64,000 nucleotides of DNA. Source: Ichthyophthirius multifiliis (lineage: Eukaryota > Ciliophora > Oligohymenophorea > Hymenostomatida). The DNA lies in the NCBI RefSeq assembly GCF_000220395.1, contig NW_004086175.1, positions 1 to 64,000 on the forward strand, in the 5' to 3' direction. This document shows, piece by piece, positions 24,566 through 37,051 of this stretch; within the stretch, counting starts at the first letter, position 1; every line of letters begins with the position of its first letter. The notes beneath the pieces are model-generated. The model made no database searches and was not told the DNA's origin. It worked only from the letters and a program-made list of their open reading frames with translations. Position numbers and translations under genes: made by a program.

Positions 24566-27175
24566 TCATTTTTAATTTTTCTAAACACTTTCATCTTTGA
24601 AAATATTTTACAAATCCTGCAGTCTATAAAAACTGGCATTTTAAGATTTTTCAAATAATTTAAGAAGTAAAAAATAAAATTATTCATTATTTAAATTAAT
24701 ATCTAAATATTAAATTGCTTAAAATAATTAATCTTTATTAAAAACTTATAATTTTTTAGTTTCTGGATTTAAATTTAATTAAGAGTTAATAACATCAAAA
24801 TTTTTATTAAAAATCTTAAAAAAAATTAAAAAATTAAAAAAATTTAAATATATTATACATCTTTCAAATATTAATAATTTTATTCTTCTTATTAATTAGA
24901 AAATATATAAAGTTTTCCTATAACATACTTAAGTCTGCTTTTAATTAAAATATTATCAGCCTCTAAATTATCGTTTATTTATATTCTATTTTAATTATTG
25001 TCTTCAACTAAATATCTTGATAATTAAAAAGCTTTTTCTTTATTTAAATTAAAAGGTTCTTTTTACAAAATTTCATTTATTTCTCTAATCGTCATTTTCC
25101 CTTTTTCTTCTACTTTTTAGTTGAAAAAAACCTAATTTTTATGCTATAAAACACTATTTTTTTTTTTTTTTACTTCATTTAAAACATATTCTAATGAATT
25201 TTTTTTTAAACTTAATTAATAATTAATATATTATTATATTTATTATATTTGAATTGTTGTTATAGGATCTAAATATTTAAAATTACTCTATCTTTTTCTT
25301 TGTTCTTCTTATTATTATAATTCTTTTTCTCTAATTTTCTCTTATAATGTTTTTTAATAAGCAATTGATGCTTGCTCTTATTCTTGTTATACTTATTCAT
25401 TTCTATCAAAAATTTCTTAAAAATAGTTATTACTTTTATTTGTTTATTCATTTTAATTAGAAGATATTAATTTATCTATTTCTATCTAAATAAATTCATT
25501 ACTTTAAGGTATTTTTTTATTTTATAATTAACTTTTAAGCATTTATATTTATTTTTAGTGAAATTGCATATCATTCTATTTTAAATTTATATTTAATTTT
25601 TTTAAATAGTATTTACTTTATATTTTATTTCTATATCATTATAACTTTACTATAATTTATTTATTTCATTTTATAATTAAATTATTTTTATTTATGTATT
25701 ATCATCTTAAAATTAATTTTATTATTTCATATAAGTATTTATTTATTATTTATTTTCTTCTTATAATTAATAAATTTTTTCTTGTTAATGACTTATAATG
25801 CCTTTTTGTCTTTCCATTTAAGTCTAATAATTTTTAATCTGATTCTTTAAAACTAAAATTTGTCCTTATTTTGCATTAAAGTTTGTTTCTATTTCTAGTC
25901 TAGTCTTTGAATATAAAATATATAAATATATATTAATTGTTCTGATATTTATTTTTGTTACTGTTATTTTATTTTAAAAACTTAATCAAATAAAAAAAAA
26001 TGGATAAAATCTTTTTTATAAATATCGAGTTTTTAAAAAAAAATTACAGGAAAAAAAATAAAAATAATTAAAAAATTAAAAAAAAAAAACAAATATTGTA
26101 CTTATAATTAAGTAATTTTATCTTCTAAAATTTTAATAATAGATTTTAACTAAACCTATTCTTATTTTAATTCTTTAATCATACAATCTGATAAAAAAGA
26201 TTTGTTTTCCCCTATATTTTTATTACTATTTCTATTATATTTAAATACATAAAAAAACAAACAAATAAATTTAAATATATATATTAATATATTTTAATAT
26301 TTTTTAACTTTTAACTTTTATTATTATGATATCCTTATAAATCAAGCTTTGATTTCATTTTTAACATTTCTTAAATACAAACTTTTAATTCTGTTTCAAG
26401 TTCTTCAATTCGTGTTTTCAAAACACTTTTTTTTAAATTATCAATTTCATTATTTTTTTCTTAAATTTCATTTTTCAAGTATTTATTATCTTTCTTTAAT
26501 TTAAAAACTAAAATTGACTATTATTTTATCTTTAAAATATATAATAAATATTTTTTTTAATACTTCAACAGTATTTTGATTTAAATTATTTAAAAAATAA
26601 TCTTATTTTTAAATATTGGCTATTACTTATTATAATTTATCATTTTCTTTGTTTATATGACTAATTTTTGTTTTCAATTTAACATTTTCTCTCAACAAAA
26701 GATTGCATTTATCTTAAACTTAAAGTTAATTTTCATATAAAATTTCCTTTTTTTTAAAAAAAAAATAAATATCAATATAAGAGAATAAATATAAAATAAA
26801 AACTTTAGATTTTTTTATATTTTTGGGAAGCAATTTTTTAATGTTTTAATTAATAAATTTATTGTCAATTTCCGAAAAAAACAAATTATTATTGCTTTAA
26901 AATATCTTATTAGCAGTTCTTTTATTTTTAATAGATTTACCACTCAAATATTATTAATTTAAACTATCATAATTAATAAATTTTTAACTTTGAACTGTAT
27001 TCAAAATTTAGTTCATATTTTAATTTGGTTATAAAGTATTTTGTTATATCTAAAAATATTCACTTAAATCTATACTTTTTCCTTTGTTTTCAGTAATTAC
27101 TTATAACCTTTTTTTATCAAATATAATTTATACATATTTTTATGAATAAAAATATTATTTTAAACTCATTTGCAT
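24566..27175 (-). CDS. Large coiled-coil protein, function unknown
   Basis: On the minus strand a series of exons reads as Lys/Glu/Gln/Asn-rich heptad sequence: RIEELETELKVCIQEMLKMK, NEIQEKNNEIDNLKKSVLK and LLLRENVKLKTKISHINKEN. A more globular C-terminal part follows, with EF-hand-like helices (KMTIREINEILQKEPF, FDVINSQLNLN, YRLQDLQNIFKDE), ending at TGA 24566-24568. Introns include one at about 26522-26556 (GTATTA to TTAAAG) and one near 24805-24850. The start MQMSLKQYF at 27175 overlaps the small plus-strand gene at 27142, so a later Met near 27030 may be the true start. Probably a cytoskeletal or basal-body coiled-coil protein, which is inference from composition only. Confidence 0.6.
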
Positions 27176-27477
27176 TGCTTTATTATCGAAATTTGTCAGC
27201 AAACGAATAATTAGGATTCGATAATTAATTTGCTTACTATGTGTTTTAAACTTTGGCACTAAAAGGTCTTGTATTAATTCTTTATTTCTTATTTTTATTG
27301 TTTTTGATTTATTTTGATTTTATATATATATATTACTGTATCTTAATATTTATTAAAATAATCTATTTATTAGTTTTTTTGGGTGTTTCTATTTTCATAT
27401 TATGTTATGTCCCTATTCAATTTTTTTTTTATAAATGTTTAATTTTATATTTATTTAAATTATTAATTTCAACATGA
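27142..27477 (+). CDS. Small hydrophobic protein, hypothetical
   Basis: An uninterrupted 111-residue frame from ATG 27142 to TGA 27475-27477. The N-terminal half is mixed in composition (SFALLYYRNLSANEQLGFDN, then FAYYVFQTLALKG), which looks coding. The rest is strongly hydrophobic with three possible membrane segments. It overlaps the N-terminus of the opposite-strand coiled-coil gene by about 34 bp. No family recognised, and the A/T-rich hydrophobic tail could be chance. Confidence 0.35.
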
Positions 27478-27950
27478 TCAGAAAATTAGTCTTTTATTTT
27501 TAAAATTAAATGATTTTCGAATAAATATTTATTAAAATAAAATGTATATATTTTAAAAAATAAAAAATATAATTGTGTTATTAAAAAATAATATTTTATT
27601 TTTTCTTTATATACAAAATATTATGAAAAATATAAAAAATTATAAAATTTAATAAAACGATATATAAATATTAAATAATAATCTTAAATTAAAGGTGTAT
27701 ATATATCATTGATTAGATTTAAAATAATAAAAAAATATTTAATTTTTAATTAAATATTTTATTATATTACCTTAAAATAAAAATTACTTTCAAAAAAAAA
27801 AATAAAACATTTTTTAAAAAATAAAACTAAACATAAAATAAAATATTATTAAAAAAAAAAAAAATAGTCAGCATATAACGTAAAAAGAAAAATATATATA
27901 TATATATATAAAAGTAAAAAATAATTTAACAAAAAAGAACTATTCACCGA
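27478..27950. other. A/T-rich spacer with TA tract
   Basis: No gene visible; a TA microsatellite lies at about 27892-27911, just upstream of the next gene or inside its first intron. Confidence 0.5.
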
Positions 27951-29211
27951 TATCAGTAAAGCATGATGGATACGAAAAAGATATTTTAATATCGCAATTA
28001 AAATCAGAAATTTTTGAAAGAAAATAAAATGAAAGATAATTTTAAGAAATAATTTAATTAAATAAAAACTTAGAATCTCAATATTAAAACTTAAAAGAGG
28101 AAAGGTTTAGAATGGAAAATGAACTAAAATAAAAAAATCTTGAACAATTAAAATAAATATCTTAGCTAAAAACAAAAAATGATAACTTAGAAACCTAACT
28201 TACAGAAAAAAAGATAGAAATCTAAGAATTAAGAGCTGAAAATATCGCTTAAAAGGAAATATGTGATCATAGATATATGGAAAATTAAAGACTAAAGCAA
28301 GAAAAGATGCATTTGGAAGAAATAATAAATAGATTATAAAATGAATAGAACAATTAAAAGTCAGAAATTGAATTTGCTAAAGAAAAATAGCGAAAAATGC
28401 TAAATGATATTGAATATGTTACAAACAATAACGAAAGTTTAATACAGAAAAACCAAGAATAAGAAAAATATATAAGATAAATAGAATATGAGAAGAATTA
28501 ACAAGAAAAAAATGCGAACTAATAAAATAATAAAGTATAAATTTTGGAAATGGAAATATTAAATAAAAATGAAAGTTTAAAAAATTAATAAAACCAGATT
28601 TTAGAAATAAAATAAATCAATATTAATTTATAATAAGAATGTCAAGATTTAGAAAAATAAAGAGATAAATATAAATAAGAAACTATAAATAATAATAATT
28701 AATTAAGAGAAGAAATTAGTAAAAATTTTAACTTAAATAATTAACTTATGGCTTTAGACTAATAATTTAGGTATTTTTAGTTAAAATATACTTTTCTTTA
28801 AAAATTATATTTTTATATAAAGAAATAAAAGTCTTTTTGTAGAAGATCTTAAAAATAAAATGGATGAACTTAAAAAGGATGTATAAGAAACTTTCGAATA
28901 AAACGATTATTTAGCAAATGAAGTTGAAATTCTTAAAAGAAATAATGATTAATTAAAGTTTTAGAATGAAGAAGTTTTATTTTATTTTTAATTTTAAATT
29001 TATATTTTTTTAGTTAGTTAGATAATTAGTACTCTTTAATGAATAAGATGAAGAAATAGTAAAAATGCTTGATAGAAAATAATAAGTAAAAGAACTAAAA
29101 AATAAAGTCGAAAACTTTATTTTATAAACTTAAGGAGATATTACTAAATAATAATAATAATATAGTTATATTTAAACTAATATTAAATAGAAAAACTTAT
29201 AAGATCTATGA
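27951..29211 (+). CDS. Coiled-coil protein, 5' end unresolved
   Basis: The first clear residues are NYSPISVKHDGYEKDILISQ, followed by an almost continuous coiled coil (ESQYQNLKEERFRMENELKQ and so on) to TGA 29209-29211. Introns: GTATTTTTAG to ATAAAG near 28770-28822, and one near 28975-29012. No ATG lies in frame upstream of NYSPIS before A/T-only sequence; an upstream exon beyond the TA tract or a base error is likely. The conserved-looking N-terminal motif before the coil recalls basal-body or axonemal coiled-coil proteins, but I cannot name it. Confidence 0.6.
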
Positions 29212-29455
29212 TTTTATTTAAGTGTTTGATAAAAAATAAAATATTATTTATTAATCTATAAATTTATATCAAAATACGTATATATGTTTATTAAATATAA
29301 GGATATATTAATTAATATATGTTTTTTAATTTAGCAAGTATATAACCATGTAATACTTAAATAATAATAATAAAAAAATATCTATATAAAGTAATTATTA
29401 ATTAAAAAAAAAAATATAAAATAAGTGAATACAAATATAAAATTTATATAAAAAA

Positions 29456-30358
29456 ATGAAATAATTATTTTCAGGGGTATTTTTTATAGGGTCATCAACC
29501 TATTTTTATTCACAAAAAAAGCATTATATGCCGTCTTTTAGTACTCGATCATTGAATTATATTGATATTCGCGAAGAAATCCGTTAAAATATCCGAAATC
29601 CACCAAAAATAAATCTGACAAAAGACGAAATAGTATCTTTATTGATTCGTTTAGGGTATAATACATCAAGCACATATTCAAAAGAAGATCGAACTGGAGG
29701 ATCAAATGGTTCAACAATGCGTTTTGAGAAAGAAAATAAAGATCCATAAAACTAAGGTTTAGAATATGCAAGAAATTTCCTTGAGACAATAAAAAATAGA
29801 TATCCAGGCATCTCTTATTCTGATTTATGGATTTTAGCTTCTTATGTGGCAATAGAGGAAGCTAGAGGACCCAAAATTGAATTCGTTCCAGGCAGAAAAG
29901 ACGCTTATTGGTAAAATAAATGTCCTCCTAATGGAAGATTGCCAGATTTAAACAAAGACAGTAAACATTTAAGGGAAGTATTTTATAGAATGGGTTTTTC
30001 AGATAAAGAAATTGTGGCTTTAATAGCAGGAGGACATCAGTTAGGAAAATAATATTATGAATTTTAAAAATATAAAACATATATTTTAAAATTATAACCA
30101 ATTTAGTTTTCTAATGATTATTTCAAAAGTTTATTAGAAGAATAATGGATTGAAAAAAATTAAGATAATGGAGATATATTTTATATAAATTAAAATAATA
30201 ATATAAAACAAATAAGGTTTCCTATAGATTTAGAATTAAAAAAGGATCCAGAATTAAGAAAATATTCAATTTTGTATAAGGAAGATTAATTATAATTTTA
30301 AAATGATTTTGCACAAGCATTTAAAAAATTAACAGAATTAGGATTTAAAGTATTTTGA
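29456..30358 (+). CDS. Cytochrome-c-peroxidase-like protein lacking the distal His and Trp
   Basis: A single 300-residue exon matching class I haem peroxidases throughout: [76 protein letters not shown] and [16 protein letters not shown]. The proximal His (GGHQLGK) and its hydrogen-bonded Asp are kept, so haem binding is plausible. On the distal side LVRLAWHTSG of yeast is [11 protein letters not shown] here: Arg is kept, Trp is Tyr and the catalytic His is Asn. The radical-forming Trp191 position is Ile. Peroxide turnover should be badly reduced. The N-terminus [18 protein letters not shown] could be a mitochondrial presequence or membrane anchor. The frame is unbroken from ATG 29456 to TGA 30356-30358. 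Confidence 0.9.
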
Positions 30359-31012
30359 AAAATAAATTAATAAATATTTTTTTATATTTGAATAAATTTA
30401 TTATAAAATATATATTTATATATTATATAAAAAAAAAAAAAAATTTTTATATTTATATATATATATATATATTTATTTTAATTTTTATTTTAAAAAATAT
30501 TTATATATGTAATATATGTAATATATTATATTAATATATATTTTTTTTTTTTTAAAGATTATTTAGATATTATAAAATATTTATTTTTATATATATATTT
30601 TTTTTATAAAATAAATTTGTTTATAATAAAGAAAAATAATAAAAAATATAAAAATTTATTAAAAATTATAATATTATTTGAAAATTAAATATATATAAAT
30701 CATGTTTTTATAATTTATATTATTTTAATTTACATATTTTTAATTTTTACAATTTAAACTTTTTTAATATTAAAATTTAATTTTTTTTACAATTTTTATA
30801 TATTTTATTAAGAAGATAAACACTTTTTTTATATATAATTATTTCATAAAATAAAAAAATATATAAAATTTTAAATAATTATAATATACATTAAAAATTT
30901 ATAAATAAAAATTATAATTAAATTTTATTTTGTTTAAATTATGTTTTTTTTATTTAAAATATATAAATTTATTATTTTATTTTTAATTTTTTCAATTTTT
31001 AGAAAATAGATA
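30359..31012. other. A/T-rich intergenic region
   Basis: About 650 bp of TA and poly-A/T sequence, including a TA tract near 30452-30472. No frame of note. Confidence 0.6.
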
Positions 31013-32036
31013 ATGGAAAAAATTAATTATAATATATCATGTTTAGGAAAAATTCTTGCTTAATCCCGCAAAAATCGTAAATAAGCCTAATAAGGTGCAT
31101 TAAATCTTTCCTATTAGTTAATCTAATTAAAAAACGAAAAATAAATTTTTAAAAAATCAATTAGTTTAATAAAAAAATAGACGAAATCTAAACTAATTTA
31201 AAAGCTTGAAATTTAAATTTAAAAATAAGAAGTAAATTAAAAATTTTATTATAAAAAATAATAAAAAAAAGACATTTTAAGAAAATAAATAAAATGTCTA
31301 AAATTTAAAATTTGTATAATAAAAGAATGAAGATGAAAGGAAAAAATAAAAAGAAAATTTATAGAAAATACGTGAATTTACTTTAGGAAAAAATAAGGAA
31401 ATTTATACATAAATAAAGGCTTAATCAAGGCTAAATGAAGAAAAAATAATTTTTTTTTTGAACGAATAAATTAGAAAAAATCAAATAAAGACAAATTAAA
31501 TGAAATAATAATATATAAAAGGATAAATTTCCATTTAAAAATATAATGTTTCTTAAATATAAAAGTTTATGGAAAATTATAAGAATTAAATTTAAAACGA
31601 AATTTAATAAGAATAAATTATGCTTTAGAAAAATGCTTAAATGGAAAAATAAATAAATTATTTTTTATAAAATTTATAGAAATCTTAAGTTTTAGAAAAA
31701 AATACAAGTCTTTTACTTAAAGATGCTGTTTCTTTAGATTCTCGTTTACTTTTAAATAAATATCAACATCAATTTCTCAAATGTAATAAAAATTTATCAT
31801 AAAAATTAATCACAGACAGTTGTAATTATAAATAGTTCAAAGAAAATAATTATTATACTTAATTAAATGATGATGTAGATATCAATAATGCCCTTTAAAA
31901 TATAAAAATAAACGAAAATTATTTAATTTAGAATGTTAATACTTATATTAGTTAAAATGAATTGAATTCTTAAACTTCTAATGGTGTAATCGAAATAAAT
32001 AAAAAAAAAATTCTAAAGAAAGTTCCCAAAGTCTGA
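31013..32036 (+). CDS. Coiled-coil protein, hypothetical
   Basis: From ATG 31013 (MEKINYNISCLGKILAQSRK) the sequence is Lys/Gln-rich coiled coil, then a less charged C-terminal part (LLLKDAVSLDSRLLLNKYQH) to TGA 32034-32036. A one-base frame slip seems needed around the A8 run near 31265. No family recognised. The composition suggests a cytoskeletal protein. Confidence 0.6.
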
Positions 32037-32195
32037 GTCATAAATAATTTATGCTATAATATTTTTGTCAAACAAAAAAAAAATATTTATAAGTATATAT
32101 ATATATGTTTTAATAAATATTTTTTTTAAGTTATATTTTTAATTATATTATATTTTTATTTTATTTTTATAAATTAATAAATAAATAAAAAAAAA

Positions 32196-33441
32196 ATGGA
32201 AGTAAAAGTGGGCGATAGATATAAAGTTGGTCATATTATTGGATAAGGTTCATTTTGTAATGTTAAATTAGGTTTTTTAATACAAATAAAAATATTATAT
32301 AAATGTATTTTTTATAACTAAATAAAAGGATTTGATACAAAAAACGAAGACGAAGAAGTTGCAATAAAATTTGTATTTTTTAATAAAAAAATGTTTTTAA
32401 TCTTAAAAAATATTAAAAAAAGGAAAGAAAAGATAGCCCTTTTCCTTAATTATTATTTGAATCGAAATTATATAAAATTTTGTAAGGAGGAGGTTTTAAA
32501 TATTTTAATATTTATTTTTAATTAATTTGAAAAAAGTTGGAATTCCAAATGTAAGATGGTTTGGAGAAGAAGGAGATTTCAACATAATGGTTATAGATAT
32601 ATTAGGTTTAAATTTAGAGGATTTTTTCACATATTGTAATCGTAAATTTTCTTTAAAAACAGTACTTATGATAGCTGATTAAATGATCGAAAGAATAGAA
32701 TATTTACATAATCATAATTTTATTCATAGAGATTTGAAACCGTCAGAATTTTTAATAGGTTAAGGTAAAAAAGCTGATGTTATTTATTTAATTGATTATG
32801 GTCTTGCAAAAAAATATAGAGATCCAAGAACTACTCTTCATATTCCTTATTAAAATACAAATAATTTAACTGGAACAGCGCGTTTTAGTTCTATAAATAC
32901 TCATTTAAAAATAGGTTTTATTATGTTAATTTTTAAATGATTTTTATATAAATAAAAATAGAATAAAGTAGAAGAGATGATCTTGAAACAATAGGATATT
33001 GTCTTGTTTATTTTTTAAAAGGAACTCTTCCTTGGATGGGTATTAAAGTAGAAAACAGATAAGAAAAATATTAATATATCGAGGATAAAAAAATATCTAC
33101 ACCAATAGAAGTTTTATGTGAAGATTTACCAGGTTATTTAATTTTATATATAGTTAAATTCTAATAATATTCAAATAAAAAAGAGGAATTTATTACTTAT
33201 TTGAAATATTGCAGAAGCCTTAAATTTGAAGAAAAACCAGATTATGTTTGGATAAGAAGACTGTTTAAAGATTTATTTTATAGATGTGAATATAAATGGG
33301 ATTTAATTTTCGAATGGGCAGAAGTAGCAGTGGTAAAAAATATAAAATAAAAAATAAAAAATAATTAAAAAGCAAAAAGAAAAAGATATAGAAATAGAAT
33401 AATAATATAATTAAGAGATAGATGAAGATAATAAAAAATGA
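32196..33441 (+). CDS. Casein kinase 1 family protein with an altered catalytic loop
   Basis: Six exons give a full CK1 domain: [88 protein letters not shown] and [16 protein letters not shown]. Removing introns 32272-32328 and those starting near 32372, 32489, 32913 and 33134 restores each motif in phase; a last intron near 33333-33372 leads to an acidic tail and TGA 33439-33441. CK1 enzymes normally read HRDIKPDNFL; here it is [10 protein letters not shown], so the Mg2+-binding Asn is Glu, while the catalytic Asp and the Asp of D(F/Y)G are kept. Activity may be weakened. CK1 proteins are expanded in ciliates. Confidence 0.92.
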
Positions 33442-33819
33442 AAAAAATATAAAAAAATATAAAATATTATAAAAAGAAAAATAAAAAAATAATATAAAAA
33501 TAAAATAAGAAAAAAAATAATATATATATATAAATAAATAAAAACTTAATTAAATAAATAAATAAATAAATTAATAAATAGATAATTTTTTATTTATTTT
33601 CCTTTATAAATAACAAAAAACTAATTAAAAAATATTTTCGAAATCACAATAATTTTATAATTTATATATAAATATAAATTAATATAATAAAATTTTTTTA
33701 AGTTTTGAATAAATATAATAAATTATTTTTTTTCTTTTAAAGTTCTTATTAAAATAAATAAATTACTATTTAAAAAAAAAAACAATAAATATAAATTTAT
33801 ATATATTTAAATATAATTA
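33442..33819. other. A/T-rich intergenic region
   Basis: TAAATA-rich spacer between two plus-strand genes, nothing else seen. Confidence 0.6.
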
Positions 33820-35846
33820 ATGTTTAATTTTGAACTTCAACGTTAAAAAACTTATTAAATTTACTATAAAAAGACTATAGTTAATTTAAATTTAAGAATA
33901 GTATTCTACTTCTAAAACGCCAAATAAAGGTTTTTAAAAATAAAAATAAATGATAAGTAAATAAAAAAAAATATGTAAAAATAATAATTATATATATATA
34001 CATAAAAATCTTTTATAAATTAAATAAAATTAAAAACATTATAATAAATTATTTTAAAGATAAATCTAAAGAAGAAATGATGAATATTTCATCTTAATTT
34101 TTATAAATCAACTAAACGTAAAATTTGAGTTAATCAACAAATGCGACAAATGTTACACCAAATAAATCTAGAGAAAATATAGTTTTTTTTTAATAATAAA
34201 AATAAGATATTAATATTAAATATAGCTTTTCTAAATACTAGAAATTTAATGTATCTTAAGATTTAATAATAAAACTAAAAACATAAAACGAATAACACGA
34301 AAATTAAGATATCTATAATAATATATTTACTTAAAATATAGACGATTAAATGCTCAGTTTAATTATTTAATAATTAATAGATATAGAAGAATGTTTATAT
34401 AATATAAACAAAAACAAATAATATGATAGTCAAAAAGCCTTTTTAATATATTATTAATAAAATATACTACTTAAAAGTATGTAAATTTTAGATTAAATAC
34501 CTTTTTAGTAAAATATAAAATATGAAATTTAACTCGCACTTAATCTGTAAATGGTCTACATATAAATAATAATTTATGAACATATAGTTTATATTAAAGG
34601 TTTAAGAGAATCAGTAAAAAAATTTAAAAAATGAAAACTTGCAAAATGTATTGGATTAGTTTTAATTTATTTATTAAAGTTTTTTGCTTTTACTTTTATT
34701 TTTTGAAAATACTCCTTATTGTAACTAATAATTAAAGTCTATAATAGATTTACGAAAATAACAAAAAAAAATTAAATTTTATTAAAAAATAATAACAAAT
34801 TCGAAATGATTACTAAATTCAATAAGATTATTTAATCTTTCCTATAGATTACTATAGAGACACAGATTTAATTTGATAATTAAAATGAGTTTTCAATTTA
34901 TTAGGAAGTTTTTTAAATCTAAGATATGATTTCTATGTTCTCGGTTTTATAATTAGCTTCATTTTTTTTAGAACTGTCAAAATAAAACGTATTTTTTAAA
35001 AAAGTACTAATAATATTTTTTTAAAAAAATAAAGACTTTATTCATATAGAAAGAATTCGGAAATTAACAATTGGTAAAAAAAAATGTAAGTATTAATAAA
35101 GATGATTTTTTATAATAATAAGAATAAGATTAAAATGTATAATAATAAAATTAATAATAATAAGAATTAAACGAAAATCCTCCGTACATAAATTCTAAAC
35201 CTAAAAAACCATACACTTTAGTACTAGATTTGGATGAAACTTTAGTACATTATTAAGAAGTAATAATAATAAAAAAAATTAAAAAATTAAACTATAAAAT
35301 TAAAAAGATTGATGAAGGAGGATTATTCTTAGTAAGGCCTTATGCAGAAACTTTTATTTAATAAATGGCTCAATATTATGAAATAATTATATTCACAGCC
35401 TCTTTACAAAACTATGCAGATTTTATTTTAAATATAATAGATTCTAATAAAATAATATCTTATAAATTATATAGATAACATACTTTAAACATAAATAACA
35501 CTTATATAAAAGACTTATCAAGGATAGGAAGAGATATGAAAAAAATGATTATTGTAGATAATTTGCCTGAAAATTTTTAATTATAACCTGAAAACGGGAT
35601 CTTTATAAAATCTTGGTTTGGCGAATAAGAAGATAAAGCACTTTTTGAATTAATGCCATTTTTGATACGTTTTTTTTATATTTATTTAATTATATTTAAA
35701 TTTTTATAGAAATTGCTAAAAAATAAGTGAAAAATACTTAAAATGCACTTAAGTAATTTAGAGAGAAAATAATGAAAAACTTTAATGAATGTAAATAAGA
35801 TCCTTATTAAAATATATAATTAGATACAGAAGAAGATGAAACATGA
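33820..35846 (+). CDS. SCP/CTD-type phosphatase (HAD superfamily) with long N-terminal region
   Basis: The C-terminal third is a small C-terminal-domain phosphatase: catalytic DLDETLVH (DxDxT), then FLVRPYAETFIQQM, YYEIIIFTAS, YADFILNIID, IKDLSRIGRDMKKMIIVDN and IKSWFGEQEDKAL. All catalytic residues seen are intact. The roughly 400-residue N-terminal part is Ser/Asn/Gln-rich, then helical (IDIEECLYNINKNKQYDSQK), as in large ciliate SCP-like phosphatases. Introns include one near 33932-34060 and one near 35668-35708. The frame slips by one base near the A6 run at about 34780, and the first exon near 33840 is uncertain. The family dephosphorylates phospho-Ser/Thr, often on RNA polymerase II or lipid-pathway regulators; the target here is unknown. 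Confidence 0.8.
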
Positions 35847-37051
35847 AAATAATAAAATTAAAATATTATAATAATATGTATAAAAAATTATATATATCCA
35901 AAATAAAAATATAATCAATTTTTCTTCTTTTTTTTATTATTTGCTCATTATTATTATTTGCTATAATTTTATTTTAAAAACTCAAATAAAAAAAAGATGT
36001 CATATCGCCTTTTTTTTTTTGATTGTGCTTTTAAAAAAAAATACAGAAAAAATAAAAAAAAGATATTGAACAGAAATGCAAATATATAATTATATAATTA
36101 AATTTTTATAAATTTATTTTAATATTAAATAATAAATATGCAATTTGATATTTAAGCTTTTTTAAAATACAAATTTAAATCATAATTTACTTGTATATAA
36201 TTTTTTACTGTAATTTTTTAAAAAACTAAATAATAAAAAAATGGAAAATTAATTTCTTTTTATATTAATTTTTTTTAAAAAAATAGAAAAAATAAAATTT
36301 TTGTAATTAAACATTTATTTAAAAAGCTATATAAATAAAATAAAATAATTATATTTATATTTTCTAATTAGTTTTAAAAATAAATACTAATATTTAATTT
36401 AAAAATAATATTAATATAATTAATAAAATAATTTTTTGAAAATAAAAATGCAATCAAAAATAAACTTTTTATTTATAATTATTTAAATTAAAATTTATAA
36501 AATATTAAACATTATAAAAAAATATAATATATTCTCAAATTATAACTCACAAAAATAAATATGATGTGAATTTAAACAAACAAAAGAATATAAATGTATA
36601 AAAAACTTGCTTAATAACAAATGCTACAAAAAATATAATATCGAAAAAATAGAAAAAATTTTACCAAAAGCATTGATAGAAAAATTAATATTAAATAGAG
36701 TCTTATTTTTTTACAACGCAAAAACCTTACCAAGAAGGACTCTTTATTAATTTAATAAAAATATAAGATAACAAATAAATGATAAAAGAGATTTACATAT
36801 TTACATAATAATTAAAAAACAGATTTTTTATTCAATTTTTCAATTAATTATATTAAATATTAAATAATAAATGATTTCCTTTATTTAAATTTCTTACATC
36901 TATCTAATTATTTGACCCTGAAAATAAAATAAAAAATTATACTAACTTCTTTCATTTTTAAAAATAACTGTTTCTACTCTGGATATACATAAAAATTTTT
37001 TGATATAATCGCTCATATTGCTTGGGCTGGACTTCTGAAATAATTTTATAA
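35847..37051. other. Gene-poor A/T-rich region
   Basis: No gene that I can support. An imperfect inverted pair (AATAGAGTC near 36697 and GACTCTTTATT near 36739) could form a weak hairpin. Confidence 0.5.

Noticed and set aside
24368-24700. ATG-led frame open for over 100 codons under the ciliate code
   Set aside because: It has no conserved-looking segment; TGA is simply rare in A/T-rich DNA, and the frame runs antisense into the 3' end of the gene at 24566.
25915-36110. Similar A/T-rich segments at about 25950-26080 and 35950-36080 that might be a dispersed short repeat
   Set aside because: The shared parts are mostly poly-A, poly-T and TTTTATTTTAAAAACT. Composition alone could give this, and no ends or target duplications are visible.
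36697-36750. Imperfect inverted repeat as a terminator or transposon end
   Set aside because: Arms of about 10 bp with mismatches are expected by chance in this composition, and no coding element lies between or beside them.
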